Made by a program: the position numbers and the translations under genes. From DAOTKC01 sp035449045 (GTDB lineage: Bacteria; Bacillota; Clostridia; Christensenellales; CAG-917), in assembly GCA_035449045.1 (NCBI GenBank), contig DAOTKC010000026.1:1-21598 (forward strand): a stretch of DNA of 21,598 nucleotides, given 5' to 3'. The first letter of the stretch is position 1; each line of letters starts with the position of its first letter. Of the stretch, positions 6,726-14,781 are shown piece after piece. Below the pieces are notes generated by a model that was given only the letters and a program-made list of their open reading frames with translations, did no database searches and was not told where the DNA came from.

Positions 6726-7729
6726 CAGACGGCCGCCAGACCCAGCTTCTTAACGAGTTTGTTGATGGTGAACCGCGCCGCGAAGCTCGCCTCGCGCGCG
6801 TTATTGGATGCCGTTTCCAAAAGATAAGCCTTGTCGGCGATAAGCTTGTTATATTCGCCCTTGATGGGTTCGAGCATATCGGCGACGGCCTCGCCCACGG
6901 CAAGCTTGAATTCGCCGTAGCCCTTGCCGGCAAACTCCCTTTCGGCCTCCGCCACGCTCTTTCCCGTAGCCTCGGCATAAATCTTTAAAAGGTTGGTGAT
7001 GCCGGGCTTGTCCTCCGAGGCTATGATTTCGTTGCCGCTGTCGGTGACGGCGCGCTTGAACTTTTTAATTATCGAGTCGCGGCTCTCTGTAAGCCCGATG
7101 GTGGCGTTTGCGTCGCTGTCGCTCTTGCTCATCTTGGCGGTGGGATTTTGCAGGCTGTTTATTTTGGCGCTCGTCGCGTTGATATATGGCTCGGGCACGG
7201 TGAAAACGTTGCCGTAGCGGTTGTTATAGCGTATGGCGAGGTCGCGCGCCAGCTCGATATGCTGTTTTTGGTCCTGTCCCACCGGAACGTAGACCGCCTG
7301 AAACAGCAGAATATCAGCCGCCATAAGGACGGGGTAGGCCAAAAGTCCGAGGTTGATGTTCTCCTCGGCTTTGGCGCTCTTGTCCTTAAACTGCGTCATT
7401 CTGGAGAGCTCGCCGATATAGGTGCCGCAGGCGAGAATCCATTGAAGGAGATAGTGCTCGGGCACCTCCGACTGAAAGTATATTACCGCTTTCTTGGGAT
7501 CGAGGCCGGCCGCCAAAAACTCGGCGTAAAGCGAGAGCTGGTTTTTCAAAAACTCCGACGGCTCGGTCTTGACCGTCAGCGCGTGGAGGTTGGCAACGGC
7601 GAAATAGCAGTTGAGCTCGTCCTGCATTTTGAGCCAATTCTTAATAGCTCCCAAGTAGTTTCCCAGCGTCAGCGTGCTGGTGGGCTGGACGGCGCTGTAT
7701 GCGTTCTTTTTAGTTTTGTCGTATTCCAT
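6725..7729 (-). CDS. trpS: Tryptophan--tRNA ligase
   Basis: TrpS charges tRNA-Trp with tryptophan using ATP. The 334-residue product has the class I synthetase signatures: 'TLGNYLG' (21-27) replaces HIGH as usual in TrpS, and 'KMSKS' is at 199-203. 'GQDQKQHIELARDLA' (about 151-165) is the typical TrpS active-site segment. Full family length. ATG 7729 is preceded by AAGGA at suitable spacing and lies nine bases after the thrC stop. No T-box leader is seen, as the gene sits inside an apparent operon. Confidence 0.97.
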   Translation of the reverse strand: MEYDKTKKNAYSAVQPTSTLTLGNYLGAIKNWLKMQDELNCYFAVANLHALTVKTEPSEFLKNQLSLYAEFLAAGLDPKKAVIYFQSEVPEHYLLQWILACGTYIGELSRMTQFKDKSAKAEENINLGLLAYPVLMAADILLFQAVYVPVGQDQKQHIELARDLAIRYNNRYGNVFTVPEPYINATSAKINSLQNPTAKMSKSDSDANATIGLTESRDSIIKKFKRAVTDSGNEIIASEDKPGITNLLKIYAEATGKSVAEAEREFAGKGYGEFKLAVGEAVADMLEPIKGEYNKLIADKAYLLETASNNAREASFAARFTINKLVKKLGLAAV

Positions 7730-7738
7730 GTCTTGTCC

Positions 7739-9247
7739 TTATTCGGCTTTGGAGCCCGATTTTTCGTTAATTTTTTCGAGCAGCTCAAAGACGGCCTCGC
7801 CGAGTCGGTCGGGCTCATATTTGTTTTTGTGGAGGACGGCTTTGGTCTTAAGCTCCTTTATGCTGTCGGGAATATCCATGCCGCTGAAGATTTGAAGACG
7901 TTGAGCCGCCTTAAACTCGTCCTCGACGCGCGTTCCCGTCAGGCAGAAGTAGACATCGGAGGGGAATTTATAGGGGTTGGCGGTCGAGACTATGACGGTC
8001 TTGGCGTCGTCGCCCGAGGCTTCGGCATAGTCGTAGTAGACGGACGCCGCGACGGCGGTGTGGGGGTCGAGCACGTATTCCGTTTCCTCGAAGAAGCCCT
8101 CGATAAGCGCGCGGGTGTCCTCTTCGTCGGCCCAGCCCGCCACAAAGTCGAGATTGTTGAAGATGGCGGTGTCGACGACGTAGCTTCCTTCGCTTGCCAG
8201 CGAAGCGGCGTAGCCCTTGATTTTTTGGTCGTCGCGTCCGGTGAGCTCAAACAGCATGCGCTCGAGGTTGGAGGACACCAAAATATCCATGGCGGGCGAC
8301 ATCGTCTTGAAAAAGTCGCGGTTTACGTCGTATTCGCCGTTTTCGAAAAAGTCGGCGAGCACGCGGTTTTGATTGGAGGCGCAAATTATGTTGGCAACGG
8401 GCAGGCCCATTCTTCGCGCGTAGTAGCAGGCGAGGATGTTGCCGAAATTGCCCGTCGGCACGGCGAAATTGATTTTTTCGCCCGGCGCTATTTCGCCCGC
8501 GCCCAAAAGGTCGGCGTAGGCCGAGAAATAATAGGCAATTTGAGGCGCCAGCCGCCCCCAGTTTATGCTGTTGGCGCTCGATAGCTTATAGCCCGTCTCC
8601 AGCAGCCGGGCGTTTATCTCTTTGTCGGCGAAAATCGCCTTGACGGCGGTCTGGGCGTCGTCAAAATTGCCGAAAATGCCGGCGGCCGCGAGGTTTTTGC
8701 CTTCTGCCGTCGTCATTTGAAGCTTCTGCATCGCCGAAACGCCGCTCTCGGGATAAAAAACTATGATTTCTATTCCCTCGGCGTCCTTGAAGCCTTCCAG
8801 CGCCGCCTTGCCGGTGTCGCCCGAAGTCGCCACCAAAATCAGCGTCTTTTCATTTTCGTTAAGCTTTTTTCTCGACGCCGAAAGAAGGTAGGGCATCAGC
8901 GACAGCGCCATATCTTTAAAGGCCAGCGTGGGACCGTGAGTGAGTTCGAGGATTGCCGGCCCGTCCTCGATTATGACGAGGGGACAGACGGAATCATCGT
9001 CGAACTTGCGGTAGGCGGCCTCGGCGAACTCCAAAAGCTCGGCGTAAGTAAATTCGTCGAAAAATTTCGATAAAATGAATGCGGCGCGCTCGGGATAGGT
9101 TTGCGAGACCATGGTGTTGAGGTCGGGAAGGGTAATTTGCGGGAAATATTCGGGAACGAACAATCCGCCGTCGGCGGCTATCCCTTTAACTACGGCTTCG
9201 GCGCCCGAGACGCTCGAATTTTTGTTTCTTGTGCTGAGATATTTCAT
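7739..9247 (-). CDS. thrC: Threonine synthase
   Basis: ThrC converts O-phosphohomoserine to threonine with pyridoxal phosphate. The 502-residue product starts with the family hallmark 'MKYLSTRNKNSSVSGAEAV' and has 'ELTHGPTLAFKDMAL', in which K111 is the expected PLP-binding lysine. 'LVATSGDTGKAALEGF' is the phosphate-binding loop. The length matches the long (E. coli/yeast-like) subgroup. The start codon is ATG 9247; the ribosome binding site is weak. The gene is 42 bases downstream of the P-loop gene and closely followed by trpS. Confidence 0.96.
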   Translation of the reverse strand: MKYLSTRNKNSSVSGAEAVVKGIAADGGLFVPEYFPQITLPDLNTMVSQTYPERAAFILSKFFDEFTYAELLEFAEAAYRKFDDDSVCPLVIIEDGPAILELTHGPTLAFKDMALSLMPYLLSASRKKLNENEKTLILVATSGDTGKAALEGFKDAEGIEIIVFYPESGVSAMQKLQMTTAEGKNLAAAGIFGNFDDAQTAVKAIFADKEINARLLETGYKLSSANSINWGRLAPQIAYYFSAYADLLGAGEIAPGEKINFAVPTGNFGNILACYYARRMGLPVANIICASNQNRVLADFFENGEYDVNRDFFKTMSPAMDILVSSNLERMLFELTGRDDQKIKGYAASLASEGSYVVDTAIFNNLDFVAGWADEEDTRALIEGFFEETEYVLDPHTAVAASVYYDYAEASGDDAKTVIVSTANPYKFPSDVYFCLTGTRVEDEFKAAQRLQIFSGMDIPDSIKELKTKAVLHKNKYEPDRLGEAVFELLEKINEKSGSKAE

Positions 9248-9289
9248 TTTTTTATGCCGATACTTTGAAACTCAATTATTAAGATTTTT

Positions 9290-9700
9290 TCAGTCGACGA
9301 ATTTTTTTAAAAATTCGGGAAGGCCGTCGAAGTCTTTGGAAACGGTGATGGTGAACTTGATTTCCGACGCTACCGCGAGGCGGGAAAGCTCGCCGTAGAC
9401 CCATTCAAGCTCGGAAACGTCCTTTTTCAAAAAGCGGTGAATGCCGTCAATGAAAAAGTGGGTGATGTCGTGGTTGCCAGCGATAACGCCCTTGACGAAG
9501 CCGATAAACTGCTCCTCGGTGCAAACGGAGTAGTCGGCGAGGTTGACGGCGCGGATTTGGTATTTTATGTCCGACATATATCGGTTGGTGTCCGTGATGA
9601 ATACTACATATCCGTCTGATTCTTCCAAGCTTGCGTTGGCGGCGTCTATGATGCGCTTGGTTTTGCCCGAGCCTTTGGCGCCGTAAATCAATTTCAGCAT
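9290..9700 (-). CDS. Small P-loop ATP-binding protein
   Basis: 136 residues. Walker A 'GAKGSGKTK' begins at about residue 7, and a Walker B-like 'HFFIDG' follows mid-protein. The C-terminus 'DGLPEFLKKFVD' resembles small Clostridia proteins often labelled 'ATP-binding' or 'PilT-like', although there is no PilT domain beyond the P-loop. The start is ATG 9700, with AAGGAG eight bases upstream; a GTG three codons earlier is one base from that site and is rejected. The gene has its own strong promoter and heads the run to thrC and trpS. Role unknown. Confidence 0.8.
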   Translation of the reverse strand: MLKLIYGAKGSGKTKRIIDAANASLEESDGYVVFITDTNRYMSDIKYQIRAVNLADYSVCTEEQFIGFVKGVIAGNHDITHFFIDGIHRFLKKDVSELEWVYGELSRLAVASEIKFTITVSKDFDGLPEFLKKFVD

Positions 9701-9730
9701 TATCCACACTCCTTAAGGTATTATAACCAA

Positions 9731-9759
9731 ATTATACTAGAAAAAGGAGCTTATTTCAA
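9731..9759 (-). promoter_or_regulatory. SigA-type promoter of the P-loop/thrC/trpS run
   Basis: On the minus strand: TTGAAA (9759-9754), a 17-base spacer, and TATAAT (9736-9731). The transcript would start near 9724, about 24 bases before ATG 9700. It is the only strong promoter I see for the run down to 4682. Confidence 0.85.
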
Positions 9760-9894
9760 GTTTTCCTGAGAAATATTTTATTTCTCCATGCGTTAAAACA
9801 ACCTATTGCGGGAAGATACGTTTTATAAAACAACAGGATAAAATGAGGCCTAAACTCAAAAAGCGCTACAAGGTGAAAGCAAATGACAGAATGC

Positions 9895-10956
9895 TTAATT
9901 TGTCGCTTTCAGCCTTTCGGTTTGCTCGTAAAGAAGCAGCGCCTCGAGCAGCTCCTCAATGTCACCCTCCATAAACTTGTCCAGCGAGTAGAGCGACAGA
10001 CCGATGCGGTGGTCGGTGACCCGCCCCTGCGGGAAATTGTAGGTTCTTATCCGCTCCGAGCGGTCGCCCGTGCCCACTTGGGTGCGGCGGGTTTCGCTGT
10101 ATTCCTTGTCCTTTTGCGTTTGGTAGAAGTCGTAGAGGCGGCTCTTTAAAACTTTCATCGCCTTTTCGCGGTTTTTGATTTGGGAGCGCTCGTCCTCGCA
10201 GATGACGACTATGCCTGTGGGAAGGTGCGTTATCCTTATTGCCGATTCCGTCTTGTTGACATGCTGGCCGCCCGCGCCGCCGCTTCGGAAGGTGTCGATT
10301 TTTAAGTCCTTATCCAAAATGTTGACCTCGACGTCCTCAACCTCGGGCAGCACGGCGACGGTGACGGTGGATGTGTGAATCCGCCCCTGCGACTCGGTGG
10401 CGGGCACGCGCTGCACTCTGTGGACGCCGCTCTCGTATTTCAATTTACGGTAGGCGCCCTTACCCTGAATCAAAAAGACCATTTCCTTGACGCCGCCCAG
10501 CTCGGTGACGTTGGAGCTTAAATCCTCCACCTTCCAGCGGTTGGACTCGGCATAGTATTTATACATTCTGGCAAGCTCGGCGCCGAAAAGGCCGGCCTCG
10601 TCGCCGCCCGCGCCCGCCCTTATCTCCATCACGACGTTGTTGTCGTCGTTGGGGTCGCGGGGGAGCAGCAGTATTTTCAGCTTCTGCTCGGTTTCCTCGA
10701 GGCGCGCTTTGAGTTCGGCTATTTCGTCTTTTGCAAGAGCGCGGAAATCCTCGTCCTTTTCCGACAAAGCAAAGAGCTCGGCAAGGTCGTTTCTAATTTT
10801 TGTATATTCATCGTAAGCCTCGACAACATCGGAGAGCGAAGCAAGCTCCTTGGTCAGCGCCTTAAAGCGCGACTGGTCAGCGGCGATGCCCGGCTCTGCG
10901 AGCTCTTCTGCGATTTTTTGGCTTCTTAACTTCATTTCTTCCAATCTTTCAAACAT
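9895..10956 (-). CDS. prfA: Peptide chain release factor 1
   Basis: RF1 recognises UAA and UAG on the ribosome and releases the peptide. The 353-residue product has the 'PAT' codon-reading tripeptide (P185-A-T187, in 'QRVPATESQGRIHTS'), which marks RF1 rather than RF2 (SPF). It also has the catalytic GGQ at 229-231 in 'SGGAGGQHVNKTESA'. The glutamine is the target of PrmC, encoded directly upstream as a fusion. The start is ATG 10956, with only a weak TAGGT-type ribosome binding site. The end is TAA. Confidence 0.97.
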   Translation of the reverse strand: MFERLEEMKLRSQKIAEELAEPGIAADQSRFKALTKELASLSDVVEAYDEYTKIRNDLAELFALSEKDEDFRALAKDEIAELKARLEETEQKLKILLLPRDPNDDNNVVMEIRAGAGGDEAGLFGAELARMYKYYAESNRWKVEDLSSNVTELGGVKEMVFLIQGKGAYRKLKYESGVHRVQRVPATESQGRIHTSTVTVAVLPEVEDVEVNILDKDLKIDTFRSGGAGGQHVNKTESAIRITHLPTGIVVICEDERSQIKNREKAMKVLKSRLYDFYQTQKDKEYSETRRTQVGTGDRSERIRTYNFPQGRVTDHRIGLSLYSLDKFMEGDIEELLEALLLYEQTERLKATN

Positions 10957-11106
10957 TTTTTTACCTATATTTTAAGACTTAGTTTTTTTAGTTTTGATTT
11001 TATAAGTTCTCAATTATCTTTGGGGCTCCACGGTTTACCAAATAAAAAGTGACAGCCGATAAGCATAATTCTTCCGTATCGAGGTGTTCTTATTTACTGA
11101 AAAGGT

Positions 11107-11128
11107 AAAAAATCGGGCGAAAGCCCTA
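11107..11128 (-). terminator. Weak terminator-like hairpin at the end of the DUF1385-PrmC gene
   Basis: On the minus strand GGGC-TTTC-GCCC (11126-11115) overlaps the TAG stop and is followed by GATTTTTTA. The stem is only 4 bp, so partial termination or read-through into prfA is likely. Confidence 0.4.
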
Positions 11129-12955
11129 ATAGAAAATCTTAAGTATTCTGGCGACGCCGTTGTAATCGTAAATGGTTTCGGCGTTTAGGGCGTCTTTAAA
11201 GAGCTCTTTCACGCTCTCCGCCTGATTTATCCCGACTTCAAGCAAAATAACGCCGTTCGGGTTGAGAAGGGCGTGTGCCTCTTTTGCTAAGACTTTGTAA
11301 TATTTCAAGCCGTCCGCTCCGCCGTCAAGCGCGCCGCGCGGCTCGAAATCCTTGACGGTTTTATCGAGCTTTTCAATGTCGGCGGACGGAATATAGGGCG
11401 GGTTGGAAACGATGATGTCGAATTTTCTGCCTTTAACCGCTTCCAGCATGTCGCCCGAAATAAATTCCACCTCGGCGCCGCATGCCTGCGCGTTCGCTTT
11501 GGCGACCGCTAAAGCGGAAGGCGAAATATCGGTTGCGGTAACTTTGACCGGCGCATTTTTGGCGGCGGCAATGGCGATGGCGCCGCTTCCCGTGCCGATG
11601 TCAAGGACGGATGAGCCCTCCTTCGCCGCAAGAATCACCTGTTCGGCCAAAAGCTCGGTTTCGGGACGGGGGATTAAAACGGCGGAATTTACGGCGAGCT
11701 TGATGCCGTAAAACTCGGCATAGCCCAAAATGTATTGAAGCGGTTCGCCCGTGGCGCGTTTTTTAGCTAGCTCGCGCGCTCGCTCCGCGGCCTCTTTTTT
11801 GACGCCGTCTAAAGCGGCAAGCCCGCTCCGTCCCACGCCCGCCACCTCGGCCAAAATCCAGTCGGCGTCCGAAACTTCGGCGTTATCGCCGAGGTCGCGC
11901 ATTATTTGCCGCCTGAGGTAGTCGAGGGGTATCTTTATGTCGAATTTTTGTTCGGGAATTGAAGGGTCCGCTTCCATTTCTCTTACCGTTGTGAACGCTT
12001 TAATCGCGACCTCAATCATTCCGTCGTCGGGCTCCTTGGTTGTCAGCTTTTGAAGCAACATTCCCGGCGCTCGGAAAATCCTGAAGAGCACATTGTCGGA
12101 CTTGGAAAAGAGCTTTAAAAATTCATAGGCTATCCCCGCTACAAAGGGAAGAATGGCGAGGCTGATGCCGATTCTGACCAAACCGTTAATGAGCTTGGCA
12201 TTAGCGCCCGAAGCTTGAAAACCGAGGACGCCGTAGATCAAAAAACTGACGAAGGACAAAATCACTATGCTGACGGCCATCACTATGAACATAAAAGACG
12301 TGCCGCAGCGGGAGTGCGCCGTTGGCATGGTGCGGGCGTTCTCCACGGTGAGCTCCAAGCCGCGCTCAAAGCAACTTATCGTCTTGTGCTCGGCGCCGTG
12401 ATAGCGGAACAGACGGTCGATGTCCTTAACTTTGGACACCGCTAAAATATAGAGAACGAAAATCAGAAGCTTCAAGCCGCCTTGAATGAGGCTCTTGATA
12501 ATCTCGCGGTTGTTAAGTGCGAAAAAGGATGGGATGTTGTCGAGCGCGTTAACGATAAGGCCGGGGATTATGGTGAAAAGCACTATGGCGAAGGCGAGCC
12601 CGAGCACGACCGAGACGCCCATCACTAAATTTGCGGCGTCGATTTTAAACTTTTTTTCCAGCCAGAGCGCGAATTTGCCGCTTTCGCCGAAATCGCCGTA
12701 GACCTCGGCCGAGTTCATTAAAATTTTGGTGCCGAAAATGAGCGAATCGAAAAAGGCCAAAACGCCGCGGACAATGGGAATTTTTCTCGCTTTGCTCTGC
12801 GGCTTTAAGCGAATGCTCTCTACGGTGATGTCGCCCGAGGGCGCGCGGACGGCGGTCGCAACGGCGGTCTTTCCCCGCATCATTACGCCCTCCAAAACGG
12901 CCTGCCCGCCGATATTCGACCTCACGCAGACGCCCGATTTTTCGCTCTTTTTCAC
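11126..12955 (-). CDS. prmC: Fusion of DUF1385 (YqhQ-like) membrane protein with release-factor glutamine methyltransferase PrmC
   Basis: 609 residues in one uninterrupted frame. Residues about 10-320 are DUF1385: 'GGQAVLEGVMMRG' (16-28), several membrane helices, and the conserved 'RYHGAEHKTISCFE' and 'AHSRCGTSF' blocks, ending in 'KLTTKEPDDGMIEVAI'. Residues about 336-609 are PrmC: the N-terminal helical domain, 'GEPLQYILGYAEFYG' (from about 403), the SAM-binding 'VLDIGTGSGAIAIAA' (450-), and the catalytic NPPY at 518-521. PrmC methylates the GGQ glutamine of release factors. Separate yqhQ-like and prmC genes are usually neighbours in Clostridia, so the fusion joins adjacent genes. GTG 12955 follows an AAGGCGG site. 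A weak TTTACA/TATAAA pair lies at 13033-13007. Confidence 0.9.
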   Translation of the reverse strand: MKKSEKSGVCVRSNIGGQAVLEGVMMRGKTAVATAVRAPSGDITVESIRLKPQSKARKIPIVRGVLAFFDSLIFGTKILMNSAEVYGDFGESGKFALWLEKKFKIDAANLVMGVSVVLGLAFAIVLFTIIPGLIVNALDNIPSFFALNNREIIKSLIQGGLKLLIFVLYILAVSKVKDIDRLFRYHGAEHKTISCFERGLELTVENARTMPTAHSRCGTSFMFIVMAVSIVILSFVSFLIYGVLGFQASGANAKLINGLVRIGISLAILPFVAGIAYEFLKLFSKSDNVLFRIFRAPGMLLQKLTTKEPDDGMIEVAIKAFTTVREMEADPSIPEQKFDIKIPLDYLRRQIMRDLGDNAEVSDADWILAEVAGVGRSGLAALDGVKKEAAERARELAKKRATGEPLQYILGYAEFYGIKLAVNSAVLIPRPETELLAEQVILAAKEGSSVLDIGTGSGAIAIAAAKNAPVKVTATDISPSALAVAKANAQACGAEVEFISGDMLEAVKGRKFDIIVSNPPYIPSADIEKLDKTVKDFEPRGALDGGADGLKYYKVLAKEAHALLNPNGVILLEVGINQAESVKELFKDALNAETIYDYNGVARILKIFY

Positions 12956-13047
12956 CGTTACCGCCTTTTTAACTTGGTTTTGCTTTCGATTATGCTAAGG
13001 TTTGAATTTATATAGGATATTGAAATATGTAAAAATATCTAATTACT

Positions 13048-13076
13048 AAAAATGGCAGTATCGACTGCCATTTTTT
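13048..13076 (-). terminator. Terminator after rpmE
   Basis: The inverted repeat AAAAATGGCAGT (13048-13059) and ACTGCCATTTTT (13064-13075) forms a 12-bp stem with a four-base loop. On the minus strand it begins three bases after the rpmE stop and ends in T-rich sequence. Confidence 0.8.
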
Positions 13077-13078
13077 CC

Positions 13079-13285
13079 TTAGCCTCTCTTGTAACGGTTG
13101 TTGAACCGTTCCACTCTGCCGCCCGAATCGACAAGCTTTTGCTTGCCCGTGAAGAAGGGATGGCATTTATTGCAAATTTCGACCTTGAGCTCCTCGCCCT
13201 TTTTGGTGGTGCCCGTCAAAAAGGTGTTTCCGCAGGCGCAGGTGACTAAAACGTCATGATATTCGGGATGGATGTTTTGCTTCAT
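13079..13285 (-). CDS. rpmE: 50S ribosomal protein L31, zinc-binding type
   Basis: 68 residues starting 'MKQNIHPEYHDVLVTCACGN' and ending 'GGRVERFNNRYKRG'. Cysteines C16, C18, C38 and C41 ('CAC', 'CNKC') are the zinc ligands of the C+ form of L31. In other Firmicutes this form is used when zinc is plentiful. ATG 13285 has GGAGG six bases upstream, so the longer frame to 13324 is rejected. The gene has its own promoter and terminator and sits upstream of DUF1385-PrmC and prfA, a common clostridial order. Confidence 0.96.
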   Translation of the reverse strand: MKQNIHPEYHDVLVTCACGNTFLTGTTKKGEELKVEICNKCHPFFTGKQKLVDSGGRVERFNNRYKRG

Positions 13286-13327
13286 ATTGGCCTCCGTTTT
13301 GCGGGGTTCGCCCGCTAAGCACAAGTA

Positions 13328-13355
13328 ATTATACTTATTATTAATAAATAGTCAA
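13328..13355 (-). promoter_or_regulatory. SigA-type promoter of rpmE
   Basis: On the minus strand: TTGACT (13355-13350), a 16-base AT-rich spacer, and TATAAT (13333-13328). The start would lie near 13321, giving a 5' leader of about 36 bases. No Zur-box could be assigned by eye. Confidence 0.85.
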
Positions 13356-13368
13356 GAGTTTTGGGGGC

Positions 13369-13393
13369 AAAATCCCCTTTTAAGGGATTTTTT
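13369..13393 (+). terminator. Orphan terminator-like inverted repeat
   Basis: AAAATCCC (13369-13376) pairs with GGGATTTT (13384-13391), followed by more T. No plus-strand gene precedes it, and it lies just upstream of the rpmE promoter. It may block stray plus-strand transcription; role uncertain. Confidence 0.35.
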
Positions 13394-13591
13394 CGATTTT
13401 TTCTTTAATTTCAAGGACTTAATTGCTAAGAATAATAAAGCCGATATTAAGCAAGGCTAAGTAATTTGCGCGGTTATCGTTTCAAAAAAATGAAAGAGCA
13501 TTGATTGATGCAATCAATAGCAAAAACTATTTTGTCGTTTACAAGGGCGGTTTGAGGATTTCGGGATAAAAACGCGGCTTTTCAAATTTAA
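13394..13591. other. Gene-free spacer with one hairpin
   Basis: AT-rich with no convincing open frame. It contains a perfect inverted repeat, ATTGATTG-ATG-CAATCAAT (13500-13518), which could be an operator for the downstream dehydrogenase-like gene or a chance hairpin about 75 bases upstream of its -35 box. Confidence 0.4.
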
Positions 13592-13620
13592 TGGACAAGC
13601 GGCGGATGCCGTGCTATAAT
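13592..13620 (+). promoter_or_regulatory. SigA-type promoter of the dehydrogenase-like gene
   Basis: TGGACA (13592-13597), a 17-base spacer, and TATAAT (13615-13620). The start would be near 13627, about 23 bases before the TTG start at 13650. Confidence 0.8.
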
Positions 13621-13649
13621 TTAGTAACCATATTTTGGGAGAGGTTTTT

Positions 13650-14639
13650 TTGAAAGCCTGGCAAATTGTCAAAAAGAGGGAAATAGCCGTCGTCGAGGAC
13701 ACCGTCGTCCGCGGCGCCGACGAACTCAAAATCAAGGTCACCAAGGCCGCGCTGTCCTCCACCGATACCGCGCTGTTCGAGGGCAAGGGCGACGTCTATC
13801 CCATTATCCCCGCGCGCGCCGCAATCGGCCTCGTCAGCGAGGCGACAGGTTCCTTCAAGCTCGGCGAGAAAGTCTTTATCGAGCCCTACATCATTCCCGA
13901 AGACGTCGACAAAACGGTGGAGCGCGTGCCCGACGTCAAGGTGATGGGCGTCGATTTGGACGGCTTTTTGCGCGACTACGTCTCCGTCCCCAAGGCCAAC
14001 GCCCACGTTTTGCCCGAGGGCGTCAAGGACAATGACGCGCTTTTCATCGAATATATTGCAATCGGCATTAAGACGCTGGACGCGCTCAACATCGAAAAGG
14101 GCGACTATATAGCGATAGCGGGCGCGGGCACGCTCGGCACCATCATCGCCCAGCTCTCTATTTATTATCAGGCGATACCTATTTTAATCGACACCGACTC
14201 TTCCATGCTATCCCTCGCCGAAAGCTTCGGCATCTACTACACCATAAACCCGACGCTAACCAACGCCGAGCAGAGAATTAAGGAGCTCACCAGCGGGCGG
14301 CTTGCCGACCACACAGTCTACTCTTTGAAGTGCCCCATTCTGCCTTATTTGATTTTGGAATTCACCAAAGACTGCGGCAATCTCGCGCTCACCGGCTACA
14401 ACCGCTTCGTCGACAAGGACATCAAGCTTCACACCATATTGAAAAAACAGCTGTCTTTGGTCGGCATCGGCAACGGCGTGGGCGAAATTCAGGCGGCAAT
14501 CAATATGCTTGCGACAAAAGTCGTCCGCACCGAGGGTTTAGTCGGCCGCGAGATAACTCCCGACGAAATCCCCTCGATTATAAAAGAAATTACCGAATTC
14601 CCCTTGAAATACACTAAAATCATTGTCAAGATGACATAA
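13650..14639 (+). CDS. Medium-chain dehydrogenase/reductase-like protein lacking zinc ligands
   Basis: 329 residues. It has an N-terminal GroES-like domain and a Rossmann domain with 'IAGAGTLGTIIAQL' (GAGTLG at 158-163). Acidic D181 at the end of the second strand ('ILIDTDSS') favours NAD(H) over NADP(H). The family's catalytic zinc residues are missing: the usual CG(T/S)D is 'LSSTD' (35-39), and the GHE block is replaced by 'PARAAIG'. The four-cysteine structural zinc loop is replaced by 'IIPEDVDKTVERVPDVKVMG'. A zinc-independent reductase or a non-catalytic relative is therefore likely; the substrate is unknown. The start is TTG 13650, because GGGAGAGG at 13637-13644 lies five bases upstream; the TTG at 13635 overlaps that site. 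It is a single-gene unit with its own promoter and terminator. Confidence 0.85.
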   Translation: MKAWQIVKKREIAVVEDTVVRGADELKIKVTKAALSSTDTALFEGKGDVYPIIPARAAIGLVSEATGSFKLGEKVFIEPYIIPEDVDKTVERVPDVKVMGVDLDGFLRDYVSVPKANAHVLPEGVKDNDALFIEYIAIGIKTLDALNIEKGDYIAIAGAGTLGTIIAQLSIYYQAIPILIDTDSSMLSLAESFGIYYTINPTLTNAEQRIKELTSGRLADHTVYSLKCPILPYLILEFTKDCGNLALTGYNRFVDKDIKLHTILKKQLSLVGIGNGVGEIQAAINMLATKVVRTEGLVGREITPDEIPSIIKEITEFPLKYTKIIVKMT

Positions 14640-14650
14640 AAAGTGAAAGC

Positions 14651-14680
14651 AAAAATCCGCCGAACCGGCGGATTTTTTTT
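14651..14680. terminator. Bidirectional terminator between the dehydrogenase-like gene and metA
   Basis: AAAAATCCGCCG (14651-14662), loop AAC, then CGGCGGATTTTT with eight T (14673-14680). The A-run on the other side supplies a T-tract for the convergent metA transcript, whose stop is about 100 bases away. Confidence 0.9.
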
Positions 14681-14781
14681 GTCTTGCTTTTAAATGCTGG
14701 TTGTCTTACGAATTCTCGCTTTTCCCGTCTTGCAAACTAGCGACGAGGCAGTTCTGCCTTATCTTGCCCCGCTTTCTTCTT

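Noticed and set aside
7148..8584. 478-codon plus-strand open frame
   Set aside because: It is antisense to trpS and thrC, which have full family motifs. The long frame results from the codon bias of those genes.
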